Shown here: positions 10,601 to 21,709 of the stretch, one piece after another | How positions within the stretch are numbered: position 1 is the first letter of the stretch | Layout: every line of letters begins with the position of its first letter | From: Spongospora subterranea f. sp. subterranea | Taxonomy: Eukaryota > Endomyxa: Phytomyxea > Phytomyxea > Plasmodiophorida | Assembly (NCBI GenBank): GCA_049724395.1 | Contig: JAUGWO010000156.1 | Coordinates: 1-64,000 of the forward strand | Direction of reading: 5' to 3' | Length of the DNA stretch: 64,000 bases | Program-made: the position numbers and the translations under genes | Notes under the pieces: generated by a model | What the model saw: the letters and a program-made list of their open reading frames with translations, nothing else | Databases searched by the model: none | Told to the model about the DNA's origin: nothing

Positions 10601-12143
10601 AATTCTCCATCTTGCTGTTAGGCTTGATCTCAATGATACATCGGTTGGTCATTTTGATTTGTGCTTTTTTTTGACACTGACCAGCCCTTCAATACAAATG
10701 CATTGTTAGGGAAGTGGTGGTCAAGTATCTGTTGGATAAAGGCGCCAATCCTACTATTGCTGACAATTCTGGAAATACAGCACTGCATCGTGCAGTATTC
10801 AGTGACGTGTATGCTGTTCAATTTGCTAATATTATGGTTCTGATTGGAATCTCACAGAAATCAGCAGATAATCAAATATATACTTGATGCGGCGCGGCTC
10901 AAAGCGGCCGATAATCTGGGCCACAATGGAATGACCCAAATTTCTGGGTGTTTGAATGGAGAAGGGAATCATGATGATCGGTATCTGCTCAAATGTTGAT
11001 CTAGCACATTCAAGTCACTGAATTCATCTCACAGACAGATTGCCGCGTGCGAAATAATCAATCTGAGGAACCGTCAGGGCCAAACTGCTCTCTTATTAGC
11101 GTTTTTGGTTTTTCGCGGTTGGCAAAGTTTACTGTCTGGATGTGAACCGTTAATAATGGGGTTTTGTAATGCATTGTTAGGGAAGTGATGGCAGTGCCAA
11201 TCCTACTACCATACAGCACTGCATCGGCAGTATTCAACTGTTGTTTGAAAGAGGTGCTGACCCGATAACTTAGCGGATAATGATGGGAACACACCCTTGC
11301 ATTTCGATATGCCTGGGTTTCTGTAAATTGCTCAATCTTCATCAAATATTCAAACATGATTTGAATTGCTCACAGGACGGACGAATTCATTATTTCGACC
11401 ATCAAAAACATGGACATCAACTACCACAACAGTGATGGAAACTCTTCTCCATAAAGCTGTTATATGTAATCGGTTGGTCGTAATTCGTATTTGACACTGA
11501 TCATCATCTCAATAAAAATGATTTTTTAGGGAAAACGTTATCAAGGATCTGTTGGATAGAGGCGCCAATCCCATGGCTCTTGACTATAAAAAATACAGTT
11601 CTGCACCTTGCAGTAGAGCATAACCTGTACACTGATCGAGTTTTGATATATTGTCAAATGATCTGATTTATATCTCACAGAAGTGAGCAGATCGTAATCG
11701 ATATAATTGAACGCAAAGGCTCTTCGTCAAGTGAGGCAGGATAACCTGAAGAGACGGTTTGGGTTCTTTGATGGATTGCTGAGTCTTTTTGGCCTGTCCA
11801 TGTTCACACATATGTCTAAAACATCGAAATCGCTAAATTCATCTCACAGGAAACCGCAAGACATTTTCTGTGGAACGTGGGACCAACAACTACTCAACAT
11901 GCAAAACTGGTGTGGCAAAACTGCTCTACATTTGGCAGTTTCGCAACAGCGGTTGGGCAAAATAGGCCTGATCAACCACCTTTGATTGATTGACTAATCT
12001 GACTAAATTTCAGGGTCGATCTGGTTCGGGTTCTTTTGAAAAAAGGCGCCTCCCGCACCTTCAAGGCTGATGGTGAGACAGCGCTGGAGTTGGCTATGAG
12101 AAAGAAGAAGGCAAACAGTGACACCAATCGCCGCCACAATTGT
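7687..12143 (+). pseudogene. Ankyrin-repeat gene, copy 2 (left arm)
   Basis: This multi-exon ankyrin-repeat gene is read left to right. A run of ATGs at 7687 gives MMMMILRSG and IVQTSQDVLHTALKNGS, then an exon with IAENLAYEIEEEFINR. The exon 7911-8375 carries DQYGNTPLHIAAFRGLYYI and GDTPLHMAVHYNRL. From there nearly every exon is one repeat (for example VKSLLDRGADPSITD plus AGNTPFHITMPSAL), with introns of about 50-60 nt ending in CACAG. The last repeat, VDLVRVLLKKGASRTFKADG, is followed by a basic tail and a stop near 12,143. Frames are broken in places, for example a one-base loss in the exon near 8660, and the stretch 9480-11,700 is eroded. The copy is therefore probably a pseudogene, though many exons remain open. 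Confidence 0.65.
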
Positions 12144-12575
12144 TGACCTTTTCGAAAACGATGGCGTTGAACTGCATTGTATAAAACTGCTGCTCTTTAG
12201 GCAGATTTCACTCGGTCCACGTTAAAAACACAGTAGATTTCGGTTTGTCGCCAAACACATTCTGAGGTCGAAAAATCAGTGCGGAAAGTGACCATTCCGT
12301 GAAAGAACGCGATCATTTGAATCAGGGACCATTCATTATCTCGCCGCCATTGCTCATCAGGTCGGAGCTGCGCCACGCGGATCAATCATGTACCGCCATT
12401 GACTCAACACGATGCCATGCGCCGGAAAATTGGCCTGTTCTTCCATGTGCACGATGAGTAATCGCTTGGTACAAGTTTGGTGGGAATACGGTCTCACATT
12501 GGATACGGTGCCCAAGTTTCATTCTGTTTCAAAAGGCGCATCCAACTTGACCAACCATCATCATTACTGTGTTAT

Positions 12576-15500
12576 GCCACATTCTCAAATCATCCCACCT
12601 GTTGAAACAAATATCCAAATCGTTATGAAGCGATGGATGGCGCCACATTGGGGATCACAACATGCTGGTTCGGGTTGGGATTTCAGTGAGATGGTCGATA
12701 ATTTCAATGCTGTTTATCGAAATGTTCAAGATGACTGAACACGATTAATGTTCCAGCTAAGCTCGGATTGAAAGCGGCCTTACCGCAGTGCGATGTCGAT
12801 ACTGGCGAAGAAATTTTGATTTTACAAAAAGTAGCCGACAGCGACGAAACTTCAAAAGAAACTTCAAAAGCCAGGATCGAGAGGTGGCTCCGCACTTTAA
12901 ACGCCACTCCATGACCAACTTTGATAGGACAATCTGGCCAAGAATTGTGAACATTCACAAGTCCACTAGGGTGATTAACAGAGTACGGTTTTCAAAGATT
13001 GTCACGAGCAATATCACATGATCGATATCGGTGAGGCAAAGGAGTACGGTAGCCTGACTCAATCGACACTTCCAAACAATCGGCGCAATGCACGACGCGG
13101 CCACTTAAATCAAAGCAGTAATCTGAGTGTCCATTGTATTGGAAGAAAGTAAAACGTGACAGACGGTGACAAGTTACTCTGTCCTGTTCAAGCGACAATG
13201 TGATACAAGGCGAATGGTCAAATTGTGAAGTCGTGAGCGGTCGGCGAGTTATTGGGCCATGAGAAGATCCGGCTCGCCAGTCAGGCGGGGGCATCAAGGG
13301 TGCTCAGCATATACAGTACTCTCTTACATCGCCGCAGTGTGGACGGTATTGGAGATAAGTGGTTCCCCGTCACCTGTGAAGGAAATGGAATCTAAAACAT
13401 GAAACCCTAGAAATGTATGCTGCCAAGCGCCGAGGAGGAGTTCATTGCCCCTATCGCCATTCCACAGCATGCCATAGTGGAACCCCCGATGGTCCGGAAG
13501 AAATGGCGCACATGACGGTCGACTAATCAAAAACGACCGGGAGGCTCGACCTTTTCACATTGCGATATGGACTTTGCGCGCCGATGCTATAAGAACTGTT
13601 CCAAGCTTCATTTCAACGGCCGGTGCCAACATTCTGGGGAAGAATTGCCGACTTGTTCAACAGCGAGTTGGAAATTGATCCATGACCGCCAAACTGCCGG
13701 CCTTTGCAGTCCGCGTTGGATCGCGCTACTCGGCCGTTTATAGAATTATCGGCGTACATCAAGATCTTGAAGGCTGACCAACTGGCGAAGGCACAGATGG
13801 ACCTTGAAGAACTCGCGCGAAGCCACTCCAATAAAGTTCGATAATCGCCTGGTCGTATACACTGTGAATATAATCTCCGTTCAATATGTCTACCGATGCA
13901 ATCCCTGATGGTCCTTCAGTCTGTCCAGAGGCGCCGTGATGATGGATTGCCGACAGATATGGGAATACGTTCACGTTGCGGTCCGAGCCGAAACCACTCC
14001 GGTATATAGAACCATATGATTCGAGGATACGACAGGGCAAGAATCATGACGCCGGAATGGGCGACGCGCGGTCGAATTCTGGATCAGAAGCCGATAGACG
14101 ACACCCTACATGGGAATAACTGACCTGTATAGTGTTAACCGGTCTGTCGGAATCTTTACGTGATTTTCTCACAGGAGTGAAGGAACTGAAAACTAACGGT
14201 TATCGGGTTCGCGTTGGGGAAACTCGCAAACAAGTGTTACGTCACTTGATGGAGATCGGTTACTCAAGATTTACTTTTTATCTTTGCGCTCATCAAATTT
14301 GACTTTCCTTTTCCCAGATATCAAACGCAGCGAATTCGACCAAATGCCGCTCCTTATCAACGGACAATGTTGGGAACACGAAGCCATTGTAGCATCTGGC
14401 CGTATATGCCGTTGCTCACCAAATATTGAGTTGGTGGCGATGTGCTCACAGGACAGACGGTAGTCATTCTGGGCGCAAGCAACGTCGAACGCTCGTACCT
14501 CCACCACCATGTCCCCTGTGCAGCCGCGTATACAGCAGCTGATCACATCCTTCATGACATCTGCAAGACGTTAATAAGTTTCCAAACAATTCTCGCGATT
14601 GTTGAGATGTCGGATTGCTAAGTGGTGATCAAGGTAAGTAAGTCATTCAGATCGGTTTGACTGGCCATCGAGTGAACTGATGCAGATGTTAAGTTCATGA
14701 AGGTCAATACCTCACAGACTGTGGAAATGCGATTTCGCGTTTAACTCTCTTGTTTAATGCGTCCATGCTGGATCGGTTCATTGCACAGGAATTCATGCGG
14801 TCCGATGTCGCAAAAATTGCTGCCAGATGCTGCCATCATAGGAGGTTCTGTAATTGTTGTCATTTCCATTGCGGTTCGATTGTCAATTGCCCCATCAGAT
14901 GTGATGATCTGACAGTTGGTACATGTCAGTGATATGAAACGTCGTCAGCAGTGTGTTTCCGAAATGTGTTGATTTCTACAGATGGATTTGCGTCATCGCA
15001 GATCGTGAACAACAGCAATGCTTCGAATGAGCCTGCTGGACAATTTGCAATTTCTTGTTTGCCAGTCGTAATGAAGCCATTTGCTGTTTGGTCTTTCGTT
15101 GGAAATTGCTGGTCCATCATGGCATTTCTTGACAGCAAGGTCCTAGTTCAAGGAATTCTTGTTTCAGCATCGGCTCAACTTGACCTGTTGCAATCAGTGT
15201 TACAAGCATCAGTCATCGATTTCCATCCACGTTCGGCCATCGGTTGCAAAATTGACCGCGATCTTGCATTATATTGGCAGTGCTGTTCATTGTCACTGCT
15301 TCGGATCCAGTTACAGTTCTGAATTGGATCATCAATTCTATCAAAACGAAATGCCATCTGTGATATTCCAACATTGATCATCCATCGTGCTTTCTCCTAC
15401 AGTCAATCGGTTCCATCGGCAATTCTCATAAATTCATTGACAAAGCTTTACTTGAGAGGCGCATTCCATTACGTTGTGAATGACGCGGCCATCGCAGCCA

Positions 15501-16854
15501 ATGCCGAAATGCAGCGACATGGTTCCAGATCTGCACATCATGATTGCTGAAATTCAGGTTCTTTTTTATTCATAACGGGTTGCCATCAATTCAGCCAGAA
15601 CAGAAGTTGAAACCTCACAGCAGCCGAAAGTCTTGACAGTATTTGGATGCAATCAGCCAATTTCGACTTCAATTTGAATGACACCTGCATTCGTTATCCT
15701 TGTCGCACCAAGCCGTATGGCCGCATTGTTTCCAAATTGCACTTGTTCATCTGGCCATGATCCACTGCCAAGCTCGTAATTGCTTTTCAACTTCAACATT
15801 ACCGGCGCGACATAACATGATTCTGGAACGACGCTCACAGGGAGGGGAGCCATCGATTGGTGTTCCTATGGTTTGACGGCTACGTTCTCTTCAACGCAAA
15901 GCGCATCAGGATGCTCGGATGACATTCCAAGGATAACCAAATGCAGTCCATCATTGTTTGTTTCCAAGTGGAGCTGCGGATCATCGGACATTATGAACGC
16001 CCAATCGGAATCAATTTTTCACGATTTCACAAACTAACATGGTCAATTGATCACATTGTCGCTTAGTTAACAGGAGATAATTGTGTTTGAAAAACCTGTT
16101 TTTCGGAACATAAATGGATTTGAATTCAACTGCTTCGAAATGTGTGGAATTGCAAAACTTGTTTGAGTCGCCCTTTTCAATCAAGAGTCTCGTGAATCTG
16201 TACGCCTTTATGTTGGCATATGTGACCTTTTGAATGTGACATCCCAAATTCAACTCCATGACAAAATAACTTCAAACTGAGTCACGTCATCACCAGGTCT
16301 TGGGAATTGAAATTGTAGCATAATTTCAACAAATTGAATCGTGAACATCTTGTTCCAGATTCAAGATTCTCTGGTTGGTCTTCGAATGTTCGGCGTCACA
16401 ATTGGGATGCAGCGGTGCATCTGGATCATGAACGTCAAACTCTTCGTTCTGAGACCTCTTGTTTCAATGAATGAACATGAAATCGCCGCTTCGAATAATG
16501 TGACGCGATCACGATAGTTGCTTCAAAAACTGAACCGTCAGATGATGACATGCGGATCGTTCTTTACAAATCTTGTTTCGAATGTTAGGCTTCTTGCCTT
16601 TCAAATGATGATTCGGTCAAATCCTAATCCTCCAATGGCCGTTCAATCTGGATTGTCATGGCCCGCAACATCCAATCTCGTGAATTTCGGAAGCACAGTT
16701 CCACCGTTACGTTTCACGCTTTAGATCATCCCAACTCACATTATCCAGCAACGTGAAATCGTAATATCCATCCGCCATGAGCAACATTCTCATGTCAACA
16801 TCAAGGCGTTTGTTGCAAGTCTTGGGAAAGCGTATTTGTTGATCTCGCAGCATC
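12576..16854. other. Central spacer of the large inverted repeat
   Basis: I found no convincing pairing between the two halves of this region and no recognisable gene. Short frames exist, for example 14,951-15,322 (+) and 15,853-15,653 (-), but none has a domain I know. A patch near 14,430-14,460 (GATGTGCTCACAGGACAGAC) matches the intron/exon junction phrase of the ankyrin genes, so at least part is decayed ankyrin-gene DNA. The rest could be a heavily decayed gene or an unrelated insertion. Confidence 0.4.
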
Positions 16855-17329
16855 GCATAACACAGTAATGATGATGGTTGGTCAAGATTTGGTATGCGCC
16901 TCCTGAGTTCTGGCAATGTAATGATGATGTTCCGAGGCCTTGGATTTGGATGCCAAATTCACTTGAACGGCAATCGAAACATTTTGCGTGCATGATATGT
17001 CATTCATGAGACAAGTTTTTTCGATTTTGACCAAGCAATTTCTGTCCCTGGCAACATGTTTGTCATGAGGCCAAATGGCGGCGAGATAATGAATGGATCC
17101 CTGAGACTTGTGGTGTTATGTGCGATACTGATTCAACGATCCGAATTGGGCAATTTCGTCTTGGCATGTATCACGAACGCATCGAAACCGTTCGCATCTA
17201 CCTCGCAATATATATTTGGCGACAAACCGAAATCTACTGTGTTCCAACGTGGACCGAGTGAAATCTGCCTAAAGAGCAGCAGTTTTATACAATGCAGTTC
17301 AAGGTAGTTGGTTTATCAGAGTTTTGCTT

Positions 17330-20300
17330 TGAAAAAGTTCAACAATTGTGGCGGCGATTGGTGTACTGTTTGCCTTCTTTTTCTCATAGCCAACTCCAGC
17401 GCTGTCGAGCCATAAGCCTTGATGGTGCGGGAGGCGCTTTTTTTCAAAAAAACCCGAACCAGATCGACCCTGCAATTTAGTCAGATTAGTCAATCAATCA
17501 AAAGGTGGTTGATCAGGCGTAATTTGCCCAACCGCTGTTGCGAAACTGCCAAATGTAGAGCAGTTTTGCCACACCTTGTTTTGGATGTTGAGTAGTTGTT
17601 TGTCCCACGTTCCACAGAAAATGTCTTGCGGTTTCCTGTGAGATTAATTCAGCGATTTCGATGTTTTAGACATATGTGTGAACATGGACAGGCCACAAAG
17701 ACTCAGCAATCCACCAAAGAACCCAAACCGTCTCTTCATGTTATCCTGCCACACTTGACGAAGAGCCTTTGCTTCAATTATATCGATTACGATCTGCTCA
17801 CTTCTGTGAGATATAAATCAGATCATTTGACAATATATCGAAACTCGATCAGTGTACAGGTTATGCTCTACTGCAAGGTGCAGAACTGTATTCTTGAAAT
17901 AGTTCAAGAGCCATGGGATTGGCGCCTCTATCCAACAGATACTTGATAACGTTTTCCCTAACAAATCATTTTATTGAGATGATGATCAGTGTCAAATACG
18001 AATTACGACCAACCGATTACATATAGCAGCTTTATGGAGAAGAGTGTTCCATCACTGTGTGGTAGTTGATATCCATGTTTTTTTAAGGGTCGAAATAATG
18101 AATTCGTCTGTCCTGTGAGCAATTCCAATCATGTTTGAATATTTGATGAAGATTGAGCAATTTACAGAAACCCAGGCATATCGAAATGCAAGGGTGTGTT
18201 CCCATCATTATCCGCTAAGTTCGGGTCAGCACCTCTTTCAAACAACACTTGGGCGATATTATGACTGCAACAAAACCCCATTATTGACGGTTCACATCCA
18301 GACAGTAAACTTTGCCAACCGCGAAAAACGAAACGCTAATAAGAGAGCAGTTTGGCCCTGATGGTTCCTCAGATTGATTATTTCGCAGGCGCCAATCTGT
18401 CTGTGAGATGAATTCAGTGACTTGAATGTGCTAGATCCACATTTGAGCAGATACCGATCATCATGATTCACTTCTCCATTCAAACACCCAGAAATTTGGG
18501 TCATTCCATTGTGGCCCAGATTATCGGCCGCTTTGGGCCGCGCCGCATCAAGTATATGAACGAGTATCTGCTCATTTCTGTGAGATTCCAATCAGATACC
18601 ATAATATTAGCAATTGAACAGCATACACGTCACTGAATACTGCACGATGCAGTGCTGTATTTCCAGAATTATCAGCAATAGTAGGATTGGCGCCTTTATC
18701 CAACAGATACTTGACCACCACTTCCCTAACAAATCAGTTGTATTGAAGGGCTGCTCAGTGTCCAACACAAATCACGCCCAACCGTTGAAGCCTAATGGCA
18801 AAATGGAGAATTGTGGACCCATCAATGTATCGGCAATTTGGTTGACATCAACGTTCTGTATCATTGAGATGAAGATTTCGTCGGTCCTGTGCTACAAAAC
18901 ACCATTCAGGGTTCACATCCAGACAGTAAAGATTTCAACCGCCAAAACAAACGCTAATGAGAGAGCAGTTTAGGTGATGGTTATCAGATTGATTATTTCG
19001 GCACCAATCTGTCTGTGAGATGAATTCAGTGACTGAATAATAAGAAAAATTTGAGCGGATACCGATCATCATGATTCAGTAAATTTGACCAACCAGAAAT
19101 TTGGGCGCAGCTGCCAGATTATCGGCCGCTTTGGGCCGCGCCGCATCAAGTATATGCACGATGTATCTTCATTTCTGTGAGATTCCAATCAGATACATAA
19201 TATTAGCAATTGAACTTACACGTCACTGAGGTATTGCACGATGCAGTGCTGTATTTCCAGAATCAAATCAGCAATAGTAGGATTGGCGCCTTTATCCAAC
19301 AGATACTTGACCACCACTTATACTAACAAATCAGTTGTATTGAATTATGCTCAGTGTCCAACACAAAGGCGTCCAACCGACGAAGCCTAATTGCAAGATG
19401 GAGAATTGAAGGTCAATGTATCGGTGGTTGACATCAACCGCATGTATCATTGAGATGAAGATTTCGTCGGTCCTGTGTTCACCTCATTGAATCTTTGAAA
19501 ATTGTGATATTTCATCAATTTACATGGATGTGTCGTGAAATGGCCCTACAGATCTGAATCCGTTATGGTGGGATCGGCACCATTCTCCAACAGAATTTGA
19601 GCGATCTCAGCACTATTGATAAGAAAAAAGCTGAAAGATCTGATGAGACCTAGACAGTAAATTTCTTGACCAGCTGCCATAAAAAGAGCAGTATTGACAG
19701 TTTCGCCCGTCCTGGGCCCGCAGATTGATTATTCCATCGCATGACAGATTAAGTACTTCAATAACGAGGTCTTTGTTTCAGATCAAATCAGCCACTTAAA
19801 TGTGCTGGATTGACATTGAAGCAATATACAGGCCGGAATCAATCTGTGAATTATACTCGAATAGAATGTTCCGTCATGCCACTTTGGAGCAGAAATGAGA
19901 TGGTTTTGGCCTCCCCGCATGAATGATATGAATGATGATCTGCTGACTTCTGTGAAACTTCAATCAGAATTCATGGTATATTGAAAGATCAGTTCAGTAT
20001 ACAGGCCATTAACAATTGCGAGGTGCAGTGCTGTAAGGCCTTGGTGATCAGCAATAATGGGATTGGCCCCTCTATCCAACAGATCCTTGACCACAACCTC
20101 CCTAAATTACCAGTTTTCTTGTGGCGCTGATCTGTGTCAAAGAACAAAATTACGACCAACCGTTTACATTTTATAGCCGTGTGGAGGAGTGTGGACCCTT
20201 TGTTGTTCCGGTGGTTGACATTCATATGTTGTATGCATGAGAGAATGAATTTCGTCTGTCCTGTGAGCACATTAGTACCAACTTTGATATTTGGTGAGAT

Positions 20301-21643
20301 GTGGGCGATATACAATGCAGATGGCATATTAATGTGAAATGGGGTGTTCCCATCATTGTCCGTTATAGATGGATCGGCCCCTTTGTCCAACAGAATTCGG
20401 GACGATATGAAAACTGGGGAAAAGGAAAGTCAAATTTGATGGCGCAAATAAGAAGTAAACAGTAGATCTTGACCAACCTATGACCAATAAGTGCCTGAAA
20501 GAGAGCAGTTTCCCCAAAATCGTTCCTGAGATTGATTATATCCGATGTCGCCCCATGATGGGCACATGGACTCCTGTGAGATCAAATCAGCGACTTCAAT
20601 GATTTCGACAGACCGGTTAACACTATACAGGTCATTATGAATTATTCTGCCACTTAAACACACAGAAGGTTCCGTCATCCCATTCTGGTCCAGAATATCG
20701 ACCGTTTTTCGCCTCGCCGCATCAATTATATCTATAATTATCTCTTCACTCCTGTGAGATCTCAATCAGATGTGTTCTATATACAAATAAACAGATTAGA
20801 GCAGTTTACAGGTTATTCTTTACTGCAAGGTGCAATGGCGTATTCCCATATCTGTCAGCAATCATGGGATCGGCCCCTCTGTCCAACAGACTCTTGACAA
20901 TCAAGTTCCTATAAACCGGGTGAAATCATTGACAGGAGATCAAAATCAAACAGTATATACGACCAACCGATTATAACGAACTGCCATGTGGAGTGGGGTA
21001 TCACCAGCCGAGTTCTTAATATCAATAACTTGTGGTTTCAACATTTTGATCTTGTCCACGATCTTGATGACGGCGATATTTCTATAGACGTTTGAGATAA
21101 GATGTGATACCATGTGATGAGGAATATAATACAGGCCCCGAAAAGCGGCGATGTGCAATGGAGTATTCCCATATTGATCCGTTAACAATAGATTGGCCCC
21201 TCTGTCTATTATAATATTGGCGACATTTTCCCTATTGACGTTGAAATGACCTAGAAAACAGAGCCTTTGTCACCTTTAGTTTACCGGTCGTAATAAAGTG
21301 CCATATTGATAGTTGTGGTGCAAAGCGTCAATGAACCTACCCTGTGATGTTTTTAATTAGTGTAATATTGTATCAGTCCCCCTATAATGTTCAAACCATT
21401 CCCATCCAACATCCCCACATATTATAGACTGAGTGGAATTGTATAGGGGCGATTAATGAACTCCTCCTCAATCTCATAAGCCAATTGCTCAGCTATTTCA
21501 TCTCTAGATAATCCGATTAATCATTTACAGCATAACTCAACATAATTACTCGTTATGGACCCGCTTTTTAATGCAGTATGTAAGACATCTTGTGATGTTT
21601 GGACAATCATTGAGACCCCCGACCTCAATATCATCATCATCAT
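17330..21643 (-). pseudogene. Ankyrin-repeat gene, copy 3 (right arm)
   Basis: Minus-strand partner of copy 2. The start corresponds to an ATG run at 21,643. The frame 21,188-20,946 encodes DQYGNTPLHIAAFRGLYYI and GDTPLHMAVRYNRL. The frame 20,390-19,989 spans ADPSITDNDGNTPFHI and NVNHRNNKGSTLLHTAIKCK. The exon order and intron phrases match copy 2, including the terminal repeat near 17,480-17,340. Copy 3 keeps some frames that copy 2 has lost (the HTAIKCKRLV exon) but has its own deletions between 17,950 and 19,700. No signal peptide or catalytic domain is attached, so nothing in the sequence says what the protein would bind. Confidence 0.65.
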
Positions 21644-21709
21644 CACAATCTCTGCAATACCTGTTCCTGTCATGATGATATCACAATAATGACCAATTTG
21701 GTGTTAATA

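Larger units (their letters stand above)
3095..12575 (+). repeat. Left arm of the large inverted repeat
   Basis: This arm reads, on the opposite strand, the same series of blocks as 25,015-16,855. Matched blocks include 3107-3570 with 24,545-25,010, 7127-7600 with 24,270-24,540, 7600-9480 with 19,660-21,700, 10,850-11,100 with 18,360-18,620, 11,700-12,180 with 17,290-17,770, and 12,540-12,573 with about 16,855-16,890. Outside the two transposon insertions the paired coordinates sum to roughly 29,100-29,500, as expected for one inverted duplication with indels. By eye the arms differ by substitutions and small indels throughout. Removing the 3.55-kb mariner leaves about 5.9 kb of arm. Confidence 0.85.
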
